The notes beneath the pieces are model-generated. The model was given only the letters and a program-made list of their open reading frames with translations. It did no database searches and was not told the origin of the DNA. Shown here in pieces: positions 1 through 8,459 of a stretch of 9,488 bases of DNA (its first letter is position 1; each line of letters begins with the position of its first letter). This DNA is from an uncultured Cellvibrio sp. (lineage in GTDB: Bacteria > Pseudomonadota > Gammaproteobacteria > Pseudomonadales > Cellvibrionaceae), in the NCBI GenBank assembly GCA_946482385.1, contig CAMLRI010000042.1, positions 1 through 9,488 of the forward strand, in the 5' to 3' direction. The position numbers were made by a program, and so were the translations under genes.

Positions 1-152
1 GGAAAAACTACGACAAGATCACTCGCCGCTATATTGTGACCGCTATTGAGTCATTGGCTGCGGTTGGTTCCAAGGTTGCTGATCAGTCAAAGGCTGTGGG
101 CGCAAATAAAACTTTTGTTCAGGTGTTGGCCGAGACTGGGAAGTATCGATAA
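1..152 (+). CDS. 3' end of an unidentified gene (last 49 residues)
   Basis: An open frame enters from the left edge (first full codon at 3) and ends with TAA at 150-152, giving 49 C-terminal residues. The tail is rich in Ala, Val and Lys, ends in ETGKYR, and has no long hydrophobic stretch, so it looks like the soluble end of a protein. I do not recognise the family. Its stop overlaps the ATG of the next gene by one base (TAATG), so the two are almost certainly co-transcribed and translationally coupled. The same junction occurs in the putative effector operon at the other end of the window. An effector or toxin followed by its immunity protein is one possibility, but nothing in this short tail proves it. 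Confidence 0.7.
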   Translation, partial: KNYDKITRRYIVTAIESLAAVGSKVADQSKAVGANKTFVQVLAETGKYR

Positions 153-877
153 TGGATTACCCTGTTGGGCTTCAAGGGCCAAAAATTTCCGCTGGCGATT
201 TGTTGCTGTTCAAATTCTGTAACGCTGAAGTGCTTTTAAAGTTGCCAGTGATCCCCGCTAATCGGGATCATTATGATGAGGTGACACCGATAAGAGACTT
301 TACCCGCATGGATTCTCGCAGTTGGGTAAATGGTACTCGCCTGTATCAATCTATGGAGATTTCTCGGCAAAAATGGAAATTTGAAAGCAGTGTTAATTTA
401 GATGATGTTGCGGTATGTACATTGTTTGTCAGTGTGATGGATATCTTTGAGCCTGTACTTGAGGGGAGGGATCTTTTGGATGAACAAGTATTGCTTCAAG
501 TCGCTGCCAAAATTCTAATGGATGATAGTGAAGGGCAGTCTTCTCGTATGGCGAGCGATCCTGCATGGCCATCGGTTGCGAACAATTTTTATCTTCAACC
601 TATGCCAAAAGAAACCGCTTCCTGGGTTAAGGCAAGATTTGGCTACGAGGAGGGTGGTGGTCACTGCCCAGTGGCTTTTATCCCTTTGGGAGGGCATCTG
701 TTATTGGTAGCATCCACCGATATGGGAAGCCTCCATTACCCCGACCGCAAAAACCCCTTCACTAACGAAGAACTCAAACAATTTGAATTCGATTTGTTTG
801 ATGAATTCCTAAGCCATATCCGCGTGACCTATTCGCCAGAGCTGCTGGCGAAAATATCCCCGCCACAACTGGCCTAA
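152..877 (+). CDS. Uncharacterised acidic soluble protein, 241 aa
   Basis: The ATG at 152 overlaps the upstream stop (TAATG) and has a purine-rich GGGAAG about 8 bases ahead, so the start is well supported. The product has no signal peptide or membrane segment. It is acidic, with many Asp/Glu near residues 101-127 and a C-terminal stretch around 205-220 (NEELKQFEFDLFDEF) likely to be helical. A glycine/hydrophobic core lies at about 166-186 (EEGGGHCPVA followed by FIPLGGHLLLV). Base composition is lower in GC than the flanking norM gene, which suggests accessory DNA. I do not recognise the family. A small acidic cytosolic protein coupled to a preceding gene would suit an immunity protein, but this is inference from context only. 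Its stop (TAA 875-877) overlaps the stop of the converging norM gene. Confidence 0.8.
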   Translation: MDYPVGLQGPKISAGDLLLFKFCNAEVLLKLPVIPANRDHYDEVTPIRDFTRMDSRSWVNGTRLYQSMEISRQKWKFESSVNLDDVAVCTLFVSVMDIFEPVLEGRDLLDEQVLLQVAAKILMDDSEGQSSRMASDPAWPSVANNFYLQPMPKETASWVKARFGYEEGGGHCPVAFIPLGGHLLLVASTDMGSLHYPDRKNPFTNEELKQFEFDLFDEFLSHIRVTYSPELLAKISPPQLA

Positions 878-2262
878 CTGCTCACCAAACGAAAACGCAA
901 CATGCGCCAGGTGAGCAGCAAGGCGGCGCACACCAGGCCCGCAATCAGCGCCACCCAAAAGCCTGCCGCGCCCAGTGGCGCCCCCAGCCAATCGGTAAAG
1001 GTGAGGGTATAGCCCAGCGGCAGGCAAATCCCCCAAAAGGACACCAGCATAATCAGCATGGGAATTTTGGTGTCCTTGTAGCCGCGCTGCACATTAATCA
1101 TGGTGACCTGCACCACATCGGCCAACTGGAAAATCGCCCCCAGCATAAACAATTGCGCGGCCACTGCCTGCACCTGTGGGTCGGAGGTGTAGAGGCTGGC
1201 GAGCCAGTCGCGGCCAAAAAATAAAATCGGCGCATTAATGCAGCCAATCCCCAGCGCCAATAGCAGCGAGCTGCGCGCCAATAGCCGCGCTTCGGGCAGG
1301 TCGTTAGCGCCCACTAAATAGCTCACCCGCAGGGTCAGGGCCATACCCAGGCTGAGCGGCACCATAAATAACAGGGAAATCAGGTTGAGTACTATCTGGT
1401 GGCCGGCAACCGTGGTGGCGCCCAGGGGGGCGAGGAAGAGCGCAATCATGCAGAACATGCTCACCTCTACAAACAGGGTAAAGCCTATCGGCAAGCCCAG
1501 GCGCAGCAGGCGCTTTAACTCAGGCAGCGACGGCGCCACCCAATCCCGCAGCAGGTGCAATTGCGCATAGGCGGCGCTGCGGTTGAGGTAAATCAGCAGG
1601 GCGACGGCGGCCGCCCAGTTGGCCAGGCTGGTCGCCCAGCCGCAGCCGATACCGCCCAGGGCGGGAATGGTCACTAGCCCCAAATCGGCACCGTAAATAA
1701 ACCAGTAATTGAGCGGCAGGTTGAGCAGGGTGCTGAGCAGCGAGAAGGCCATAATCACCCGGGTGTGGCCCAGGCCGTCGGTGAGGCCGCGCAGGGCGGT
1801 GAGCAGCAGCAGGGCGGGAATGCCCCAGGCAAAAGCGTCGAGGTAGCCTTCGGCTACGCGGTGGGTGGCGCTATCCAGCTGCAGTAACACCAGCAGGGGC
1901 GACAGGTTAAGGATAATCGCCGCCATCAGCAGCATGCCGCCTGTGGCGATATACAACCCCTGCCAGGTGGTGGGGATGATTTTGTGCCAGTCCCCCGCGC
2001 CGCGCTGGCCGGAAATGGTGGGTTGCAGGGCGCCGAGCACCCCGGTAAAAAACAGCAGTATTGGCACCCACAGGCTGGTGCCTATGCCCACCCCGGCCAA
2101 ATCCACGGCGCTGGCGTGGCCGGCCATGACTGTATCTATTACACCGTTGGCCATTTGCGCCAATTGCGCAATCAAAATGGGCGCGCCCAACAGCGCCAGT
2201 TGGCGCCATTCGTGGAATATGCGGCTAATCAGGGGGCGGTTTGGTTCGGCAGAAATGGTCAC
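874..2262 (-). CDS. norM: MATE-family multidrug/Na+ antiporter, NorM type (462 aa)
   Basis: This is an inner-membrane exporter that expels cationic drugs and dyes in exchange for Na+ or H+. About twelve hydrophobic segments span residues 20-455, the usual MATE size and layout. It aligns by eye with Vibrio NorM: AQMANGVIDTVMAG in TM1 (Asp43), FVEVSMF in TM7 (Glu266), VAGHQI at 285-290, and ADVVQV with QRGYKD in TM10 (Asp382). Asp43, Glu266 and Asp382 correspond to the acidic residues known to bind the coupling cation in Vibrio NorM. The open frame continues about 187 codons upstream, but that part is antisense to the aminotransferase and has no MATE similarity. I place the start at GTG 2262, 17 residues before the first conserved block, with only a weak CGAG site ahead. 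The gene diverges from the aminotransferase and overlaps the preceding plus-strand gene by four bases at its stop. Confidence 0.93.
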   Translation of the reverse strand: MTISAEPNRPLISRIFHEWRQLALLGAPILIAQLAQMANGVIDTVMAGHASAVDLAGVGIGTSLWVPILLFFTGVLGALQPTISGQRGAGDWHKIIPTTWQGLYIATGGMLLMAAIILNLSPLLVLLQLDSATHRVAEGYLDAFAWGIPALLLLTALRGLTDGLGHTRVIMAFSLLSTLLNLPLNYWFIYGADLGLVTIPALGGIGCGWATSLANWAAAVALLIYLNRSAAYAQLHLLRDWVAPSLPELKRLLRLGLPIGFTLFVEVSMFCMIALFLAPLGATTVAGHQIVLNLISLLFMVPLSLGMALTLRVSYLVGANDLPEARLLARSSLLLALGIGCINAPILFFGRDWLASLYTSDPQVQAVAAQLFMLGAIFQLADVVQVTMINVQRGYKDTKIPMLIMLVSFWGICLPLGYTLTFTDWLGAPLGAAGFWVALIAGLVCAALLLTWRMLRFRLVSS

Positions 2263-2380
2263 ACGTGGCTCGGGAACAGATAAGGGGGTGCCATCATGGC
2301 CTGCGCCTGGCGCCCCTGCAAGCCTGCCGGGAGTGGTAGTTGGCTGCGATTTGCCCCAGGCCTTTTGCTGTTCAGGCGCG

Positions 2381-2386
2381 TATAAT
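2381..2386 (+). promoter_or_regulatory. Likely -10 box of the aminotransferase promoter
   Basis: A perfect TATAAT lies 38 bases before the ATG at 2425, which would give a 5' leader of roughly 30 nt. No good TTGACA-like -35 box stands at 16-18 bp. The nearest candidates, TTTTGC at 2363 and TTGCCC at 2351, have poor spacing. The box favours ATG 2425 over the in-frame TTG at 2398, which would lie almost at the transcription start. Confidence 0.55.
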
Positions 2387-2424
2387 CGCCGCCATTTTTG
2401 ACCCCCGTCGCCCCGGAGCCTGCC

Positions 2425-3615
2425 ATGTTTGACGTTCTGCCGCTGTTGCCCAACGATCCCATCCTCGGCCTGAGTATCGCCTATGCCAAGGATCCCAATC
2501 CCAACAAGGTCGACCTGGGTGTTGGGGTCTACAAGGACGACAGCGGCCATACCGCCATTATGCGTGCCGTTGTCGAAGCAGAAAAACTGCGTATCGCGCG
2601 CGACATCACTAAATCCTACACTCCGCCTGCCGGGGTGCCGGGCGCCAACGAGGTTTCCACCCGCTTGGTATTTGGCAGCGGCCATCCCGCCGTAGAGGCC
2701 AACCGGGTGCGCACTGTGCAGGCCCCCGGCGGTTGCGGCGCCCTGCGGGTAGCGGCGGAGCTGATCCAGCGCGCCAAGCCCGGCGCCAGTATTTGGGTAA
2801 GCACACCCACCTGGGCCAACCATATTCCCCTGCTGGGCAGTGCCGGCTTAACCCTTAAGGAATATCCCTACTACGACTACGCCAACCACAGCATCGACTT
2901 TGCTGCCATGCTCAACACCCTGCAACAAATTCCGCGCGGCGATCTGGTATTGCTGCACGCCTGCTGCCACAACCCCAGCGGTGCCGATTTAAGCCGCGCA
3001 CAATGGCTGCAAGTGGCTGATGTGTTGGTAGAGCGCGGCATCATTCCCTTTGTCGATATGGCCTACCAGGGCTTTGGTGAAGGGCTGGAAGAGGACGCCT
3101 ATGGTTTGCGCATGCTGGCCGAACGGGTGCCGGAAATGATTGTTGCCAATTCCTTTTCCAAAAATTTTGGTTTGTACCGCGAGCGCGCGGCCAGTTTGAG
3201 TTTGGTGTTTGCCAATCCCCAGCAGGCCGATGCCGGCCTCAGCCAATTGTTGAATGTGGCGCGCGGTATTTATTCCATGCCCCCCGCCCACGGCGCCACT
3301 ATTGTCAGCTTGATATTAAGCAGCGACGAACTCACCCAAATGTGGCACAGCGAACTCGACCAAATGCGCCAACGCATTGCCGGCCTGCGTCAGCAATTGG
3401 TGGCATCGCTCAATAGTTTGCAGCAGGCGCGCGATTTCAGCTTTATCGCCCGCGAGCGCGGCATGTTTTCATTTTTGGGTTTAACGGTGGAGCAGGTACA
3501 CAAGTTGAAAAATGATTACAGCATCTACATGACCGACACCAGCCGCATCAGCGTCGCCGGATTAACCACTGAAAAAATGGATTATGTCGCCAAGGCTATA
3601 GTGGCGGTGTTGTAA
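2425..3615 (+). CDS. Aspartate/aromatic amino acid aminotransferase (class I, 396 aa)
   Basis: This cytosolic PLP enzyme moves amino groups between aspartate or aromatic amino acids and 2-oxoglutarate. At 396 residues it equals E. coli AspC in length and the active site falls at the same numbering: Trp130 (PTWANH), Asn183 (CHNPSG), Asp211 and Tyr214 (VDMAYQGFG), the Schiff-base Lys246 (SFSKNFGLY), Arg254, Arg280 and Arg374. Arg280 (pig Arg292) binds the dicarboxylate side chain, so aspartate or glutamate must be a substrate. AspC and TyrB share all of these residues, so whether the main role is aspartate or Tyr/Phe synthesis cannot be settled here, and no symbol is given. The start is ATG 2425, with GGAG 7 bases upstream and a TATAAT box before it. 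It is a single-gene unit between a divergent norM and a strong terminator. Confidence 0.95.
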   Translation: MFDVLPLLPNDPILGLSIAYAKDPNPNKVDLGVGVYKDDSGHTAIMRAVVEAEKLRIARDITKSYTPPAGVPGANEVSTRLVFGSGHPAVEANRVRTVQAPGGCGALRVAAELIQRAKPGASIWVSTPTWANHIPLLGSAGLTLKEYPYYDYANHSIDFAAMLNTLQQIPRGDLVLLHACCHNPSGADLSRAQWLQVADVLVERGIIPFVDMAYQGFGEGLEEDAYGLRMLAERVPEMIVANSFSKNFGLYRERAASLSLVFANPQQADAGLSQLLNVARGIYSMPPAHGATIVSLILSSDELTQMWHSELDQMRQRIAGLRQQLVASLNSLQQARDFSFIARERGMFSFLGLTVEQVHKLKNDYSIYMTDTSRISVAGLTTEKMDYVAKAIVAVL

Positions 3616-3626
3616 CCGCTGACTTG

Positions 3627-3669
3627 GCAATAAAAAAGGGGCGCAACACTGGCGCCCCTTTTTTATTGC
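3627..3669. terminator. Bidirectional Rho-independent terminator
   Basis: A perfect 18-bp inverted repeat (3627-3644 with 3652-3669) surrounds a 7-nt loop AACACTG. The core is GGGGCGC/GCGCCCC, flanked by six A on the left and six T on the right, so it works as a terminator on either strand. It lies between the converging aminotransferase (stop 3615) and MscS-like gene (stop 3683) and should end both transcripts. Confidence 0.93.
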
Positions 3670-3682
3670 TCAGCTTTTTCAC

Positions 3683-4258
3683 TCAACCGTCTTCATTTAT
3701 ATCTTCAGGTTTATGGCTGATGGGATGGTCGATTTTTAAAACGGCTTTTTGCAGTATCAGAGTGTTGGGGTAGGTGATCAGGTTGCCGTCGTCCCGTTGC
3801 AGGATTACATGGAACATGCTGATCTCCACAATCACACCGCTCATATCATCGTCTTTATCCAAAATTTTAATGCGGTCGTTCACTTTATAGGGGAAGCCGA
3901 AAAAAATAATCATGCTGGCGGTTACGTTGCTAAGAATCGACCACTGCGCAAATAAAGCTATACCCACCACGGCAAAAATCGACGACAGGAATACGGAGAT
4001 TTCGCTATAGCCCAGGCCGAAAATCAGGCACACCACCACCAGGCATAAAAATACCATGGCAATCTTCATCAATCGGGTGATGTAGAGCACGCGCAAATCG
4101 CCCAGGGCGCGGCGCATGCTAACGTCGTGGATAATTCTATCCAGCAGTTTGGTCGCCAACCAAAAGGCCAGCATACAGGCCAGCACTAGCAGGACTTTGG
4201 TCATCATGCTATGGGCTAAAATGCGTTCAATAAACGGCCAGTATTCGCGTAAATTCAC
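3683..4258 (-). CDS. Short MscS-like mechanosensitive channel protein (191 aa)
   Basis: Probable small-conductance mechanosensitive ion channel subunit of the inner membrane, releasing solutes on hypo-osmotic shock. Hydrophobic segments lie at about 20-38, 61-81 and 85-120. The third and the sequence after it match the MscS signature: an Ala/Gly-containing pore helix (FAVVGIALFAQWSILSN), then FGFPYKVNDRIKI and the beta-domain with DGNLITYPN before the end. E. coli MscS has 286 residues. This protein stops soon after the beta-domain and lacks most of the C-terminal alpha/beta cage, so it is a minimal version. The start is GTG 4258, with GGAG 8 bases upstream. Its stop is just beyond the bidirectional terminator, and upstream it diverges from the phosphodiesterase gene with 71 bp between them. 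No frameshift is seen, so the short length looks natural. Confidence 0.85.
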   Translation of the reverse strand: MNLREYWPFIERILAHSMMTKVLLVLACMLAFWLATKLLDRIIHDVSMRRALGDLRVLYITRLMKIAMVFLCLVVVCLIFGLGYSEISVFLSSIFAVVGIALFAQWSILSNVTASMIIFFGFPYKVNDRIKILDKDDDMSGVIVEISMFHVILQRDDGNLITYPNTLILQKAVLKIDHPISHKPEDINEDG

Positions 4259-4288
4259 AGGGTCACTCCAGGGCTAACATTTGCTGCT

Positions 4289-4301
4289 ATGCTGCCAGCA
4301 T
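4289..4301. repeat. 13-bp palindrome between divergent genes
   Basis: ATGCTG-C-CAGCAT is a perfect inverted repeat with a single central base. It lies in the 71-bp gap between the divergent MscS-like and phosphodiesterase starts. The position would suit an operator serving both genes, but the repeat is short and no known regulator motif is recognised. No convincing -35/-10 pair was seen in the gap. Confidence 0.3.
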
Positions 4302-4329
4302 TTTCATGTGATTACCAACAGGATGCATT

Positions 4330-5046
4330 ATGAGCTTGATGTGTATTGCCCATCGCGGCGGCCCCTTGGCCGGCCCGCAACCCCTGCCGGAAAATAGCCT
4401 TGCCGCTATGGCCCGCGCGCTGCAATTAGGGGTGGATGCGATTGAGATAGATGTGTTCCAGGTGCAGGGCGAATTGTTTGTCACCCACGACCGCCGTTTG
4501 GGGCGCGTGGTATCGGGCGAAGGTATTATTACCCGCCAAACCCGCGAGTATTTGCAGGCGCAGCAGCTTAGCAATGGCGAGCCTTTGCCGCGCTTGCAAC
4601 AGGTGTTGGAATTAATTGGCGGCCGCTGCCTGCTCAATATCGAAATCAAAGGCGAGCAGGTGGTTCCTGTGCTGGCGCAACAGTTGGATGATTATATCCG
4701 CAGCCACCAGGGCAGCTATGAGCAATATTGCGTGTCCAGTTTTGATCACCAGCAGCTGTTTCAATGTTTACAGCAAATGCCGCAGCTGAAGCGCGGGGTG
4801 TTGATTGAAGGTATACCGCTGGATTACGCCGCCTGCTGCGATGCGCTCCAGGCCTATTCGTTCAATACCCATTTGAGTTTTATCAACGCAGAATTAGTTG
4901 CTGATGCGCAAAAGCGCGGCTTAAAAAATTGGGTTTACACAGTGAACCACCAGGATGATTGGGAATTGATGCAGGCGCTGGGGGTGGATGCCGTATTTAC
5001 CGACCGCCCGGATGCTTTGCAGGCGTTTAACCTTGCGCAAGGTTAG
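4330..5046 (+). CDS. Glycerophosphodiester phosphodiesterase, cytosolic UgpQ type (238 aa)
   Basis: Hydrolyses glycerophosphodiesters (deacylated phospholipids) to sn-glycerol 3-phosphate and an alcohol, using a divalent metal. The GDPD TIM-barrel motifs are all present: AHRGG near the start (His8, Arg9), PENS (Glu21, Asn22), IEID (Glu39, Asp41), VTHD (His53), LNIEIKG (Glu105, Lys107), then WVYTVN (201-206) and FTDRP (223-227) near the C-terminus. His8, Glu39, Asp41, His53 and Glu105 are the expected catalytic and metal ligands. There is no signal peptide and the length of about 240 residues is that of UgpQ, unlike the longer periplasmic GlpQ, so the enzyme is taken as cytosolic. ATG 4330 has AGGA 8 bases upstream. 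No ugp or glp transport genes are adjacent. Confidence 0.93.
   Translation: MSLMCIAHRGGPLAGPQPLPENSLAAMARALQLGVDAIEIDVFQVQGELFVTHDRRLGRVVSGEGIITRQTREYLQAQQLSNGEPLPRLQQVLELIGGRCLLNIEIKGEQVVPVLAQQLDDYIRSHQGSYEQYCVSSFDHQQLFQCLQQMPQLKRGVLIEGIPLDYAACCDALQAYSFNTHLSFINAELVADAQKRGLKNWVYTVNHQDDWELMQALGVDAVFTDRPDALQAFNLAQG

Positions 5047-5063
<17 letters not shown>
5029..5063 (+). terminator. Terminator-like hairpin overlapping the phosphodiesterase stop codon
   Basis: AACCTTGC at 5029-5036 can pair with GCAAGGTT at 5053-5060, which runs straight into TTTTTG, as in an intrinsic terminator with a 16-nt loop. A second GCAAGGTT at 5037-5044 makes the 16-bp palindrome AACCTTGCGCAAGGTT, so the left arm has two possible partners. 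The stop TAG at 5044-5046 lies within the loop of the longer hairpin. It probably ends the phosphodiesterase transcript, but the 8-bp stem is modest. Confidence 0.6.
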
Positions 5064-7565
<2,502 letters not shown>

Positions 7566-7582
7566 GTGTTTGTGTGTTTGTT

Positions 7583-7618
7583 ACAAAAAAGGCAGCCGTA
7601 ACTGGCTGCCTTTTTTGT
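7583..7618. terminator. Bidirectional Rho-independent terminator after katG
   Basis: A perfect 15-bp inverted repeat (7583-7597 with 7604-7618) encloses a 6-nt loop GTAACT. The core is GGCAGCC/GGCTGCC, with six A before and six T after, so it can act in both directions. It ends katG (stop 7565) and lies past the 3' end of the converging accessory operon (last stop at 7665). Confidence 0.93.
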
Positions 7619-7664
7619 GAGTTAATACGACTAAAAATCATCGGTAAATTAGTGCTGGTATTAT

Positions 7665-8033
7665 TTAATCAAGGCCAAATGCCATGGCAATTAAACTGAT
7701 GATTATCCAGGTGTTGGCTGATATTAAAAACAGTAATCCTAGAGTTGCATCTTGTTTTTTTGAGTAGCTTTTGACCTGTGTTACATCAATAAGGCGGTTA
7801 ATTTTTTGGGCTGTCTTTTCAGGGAGCGTTATTGCCAGGGCGTAGAAAACGATTCTCCCGCCTAACCCATCCCAAAGGAAAGTGTCAGGTAGATTGTCTT
7901 TTTTCATTTCTCGTTCAATCCGAGCCATTGAGAATCGCGCAAAGGCTATCCAAAAAATGGCTGTTAGCAAAAAACCTATTAGAAAAAACCAAAAGAACCA
8001 TTCGCTCATAGGTTGAGCAGCATGCTTGTGCAT
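7665..8033 (-). CDS. Small membrane protein, second copy; putative immunity protein (122 aa)
   Basis: Unrecognised small integral membrane protein. Hydrophobic segments at about 12-32 and 97-118, plus a weaker one at 59-70, flank a basic central region. It is clearly a paralogue of the next gene upstream (119 aa): both carry FAxFSM, FLWDG, a central YAxAI, then PEK and NRLxDV in the same order, roughly 40% identical by eye. ATG 8033 is preceded by AGAGGA at a spacing of 7; the internal ATG at codon 9 has no such site, so the longer form is chosen, leaving a short MHKHAAQP extension the paralogue lacks. It lies 66 bp downstream of its paralogue and is last in the operon. GC content is clearly lower than in katG. 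Immunity to the putative pore-former is inferred from context. Confidence 0.85.
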   Translation of the reverse strand: MHKHAAQPMSEWFFWFFLIGFLLTAIFWIAFARFSMARIEREMKKDNLPDTFLWDGLGGRIVFYALAITLPEKTAQKINRLIDVTQVKSYSKKQDATLGLLFLISANTWIIISLIAMAFGLD

Positions 8034-8099
8034 TTGGCTTTCCTCTTGGGGCTGAAATTAGCGTACTTTGATGTTTTTAGGGTGGACTAAAGGTTCATG

Positions 8100-8459
8100 T
8101 TAATTTGCGTAACCTAGGGCTGAACCAATCAAGATGGCCAGTAGCCATGAATAAGTAATGCTCAAGAAAAAAATACCTCTCCACCAGTCGGATTTACTGG
8201 CATAACTCCGAATGCGTTTCACATCCATTAGGCGGTTAAGGCGCAGTGCCAACTTTTCTGGAAAGACAATAGCAAAGGCATAAGAAAAAACTCTAGCGCC
8301 AACACCATCCCATAGAAAATCATTAGATATTCCATCAGCTTTCATTTTCTTTTCCATAGGCCTCATGCTGAATTGGGCAAAAATCAGTAGAGAGACGGAG
8401 GTAAATCCGGTCGAAATGAAAAGAAATAGAAAGAACCAATCTTGAGCATTGTTAAGCAT
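8100..8459 (-). CDS. Small membrane protein, first copy; putative immunity protein (119 aa)
   Basis: Unrecognised small integral membrane protein with a hydrophobic N-terminal segment (about 8-30), a weaker one at 57-67 and a C-terminal one (about 95-116). Between them lie a charged stretch (EKKMK), FLWDG at 48-52, PEK and NRLMDV, all shared with the downstream paralogue. ATG 8457-8459 overlaps the TAA of the 328-residue gene by one base, and AGAGG stands about 10 bases before it, inside that gene, so the two are translationally coupled. Tight coupling of a small membrane protein to a protein with membrane-inserting features is typical of pore-forming bacteriocins and type VI effectors with inner-membrane immunity proteins. 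That role is inferred, not shown by homology. GC content is low. Confidence 0.87.
   Translation of the reverse strand: MLNNAQDWFFLFLFISTGFTSVSLLIFAQFSMRPMEKKMKADGISNDFLWDGVGARVFSYAFAIVFPEKLALRLNRLMDVKRIRSYASKSDWWRGIFFLSITYSWLLAILIGSALGYAN

Noticed and set aside
1865..2401. Plus-strand open frame of 178 codons across the start of norM.
   Set aside because: It is antisense to clearly conserved norM sequence and its translation is compositionally odd with no domain.
2398..2424. TTG start for the aminotransferase nine codons upstream of ATG 2425.
   Set aside because: It lies only about 12 bases after the TATAAT box, and the GGAG site and E. coli AspC alignment (same length and residue numbering) point to ATG 2425.
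2263..2823. Upstream extension of the norM reading frame by about 187 codons.
   Set aside because: It is antisense to the first third of the aminotransferase gene, has no MATE-like or membrane sequence, and would give a far too long protein. It is an open frame due to high GC.
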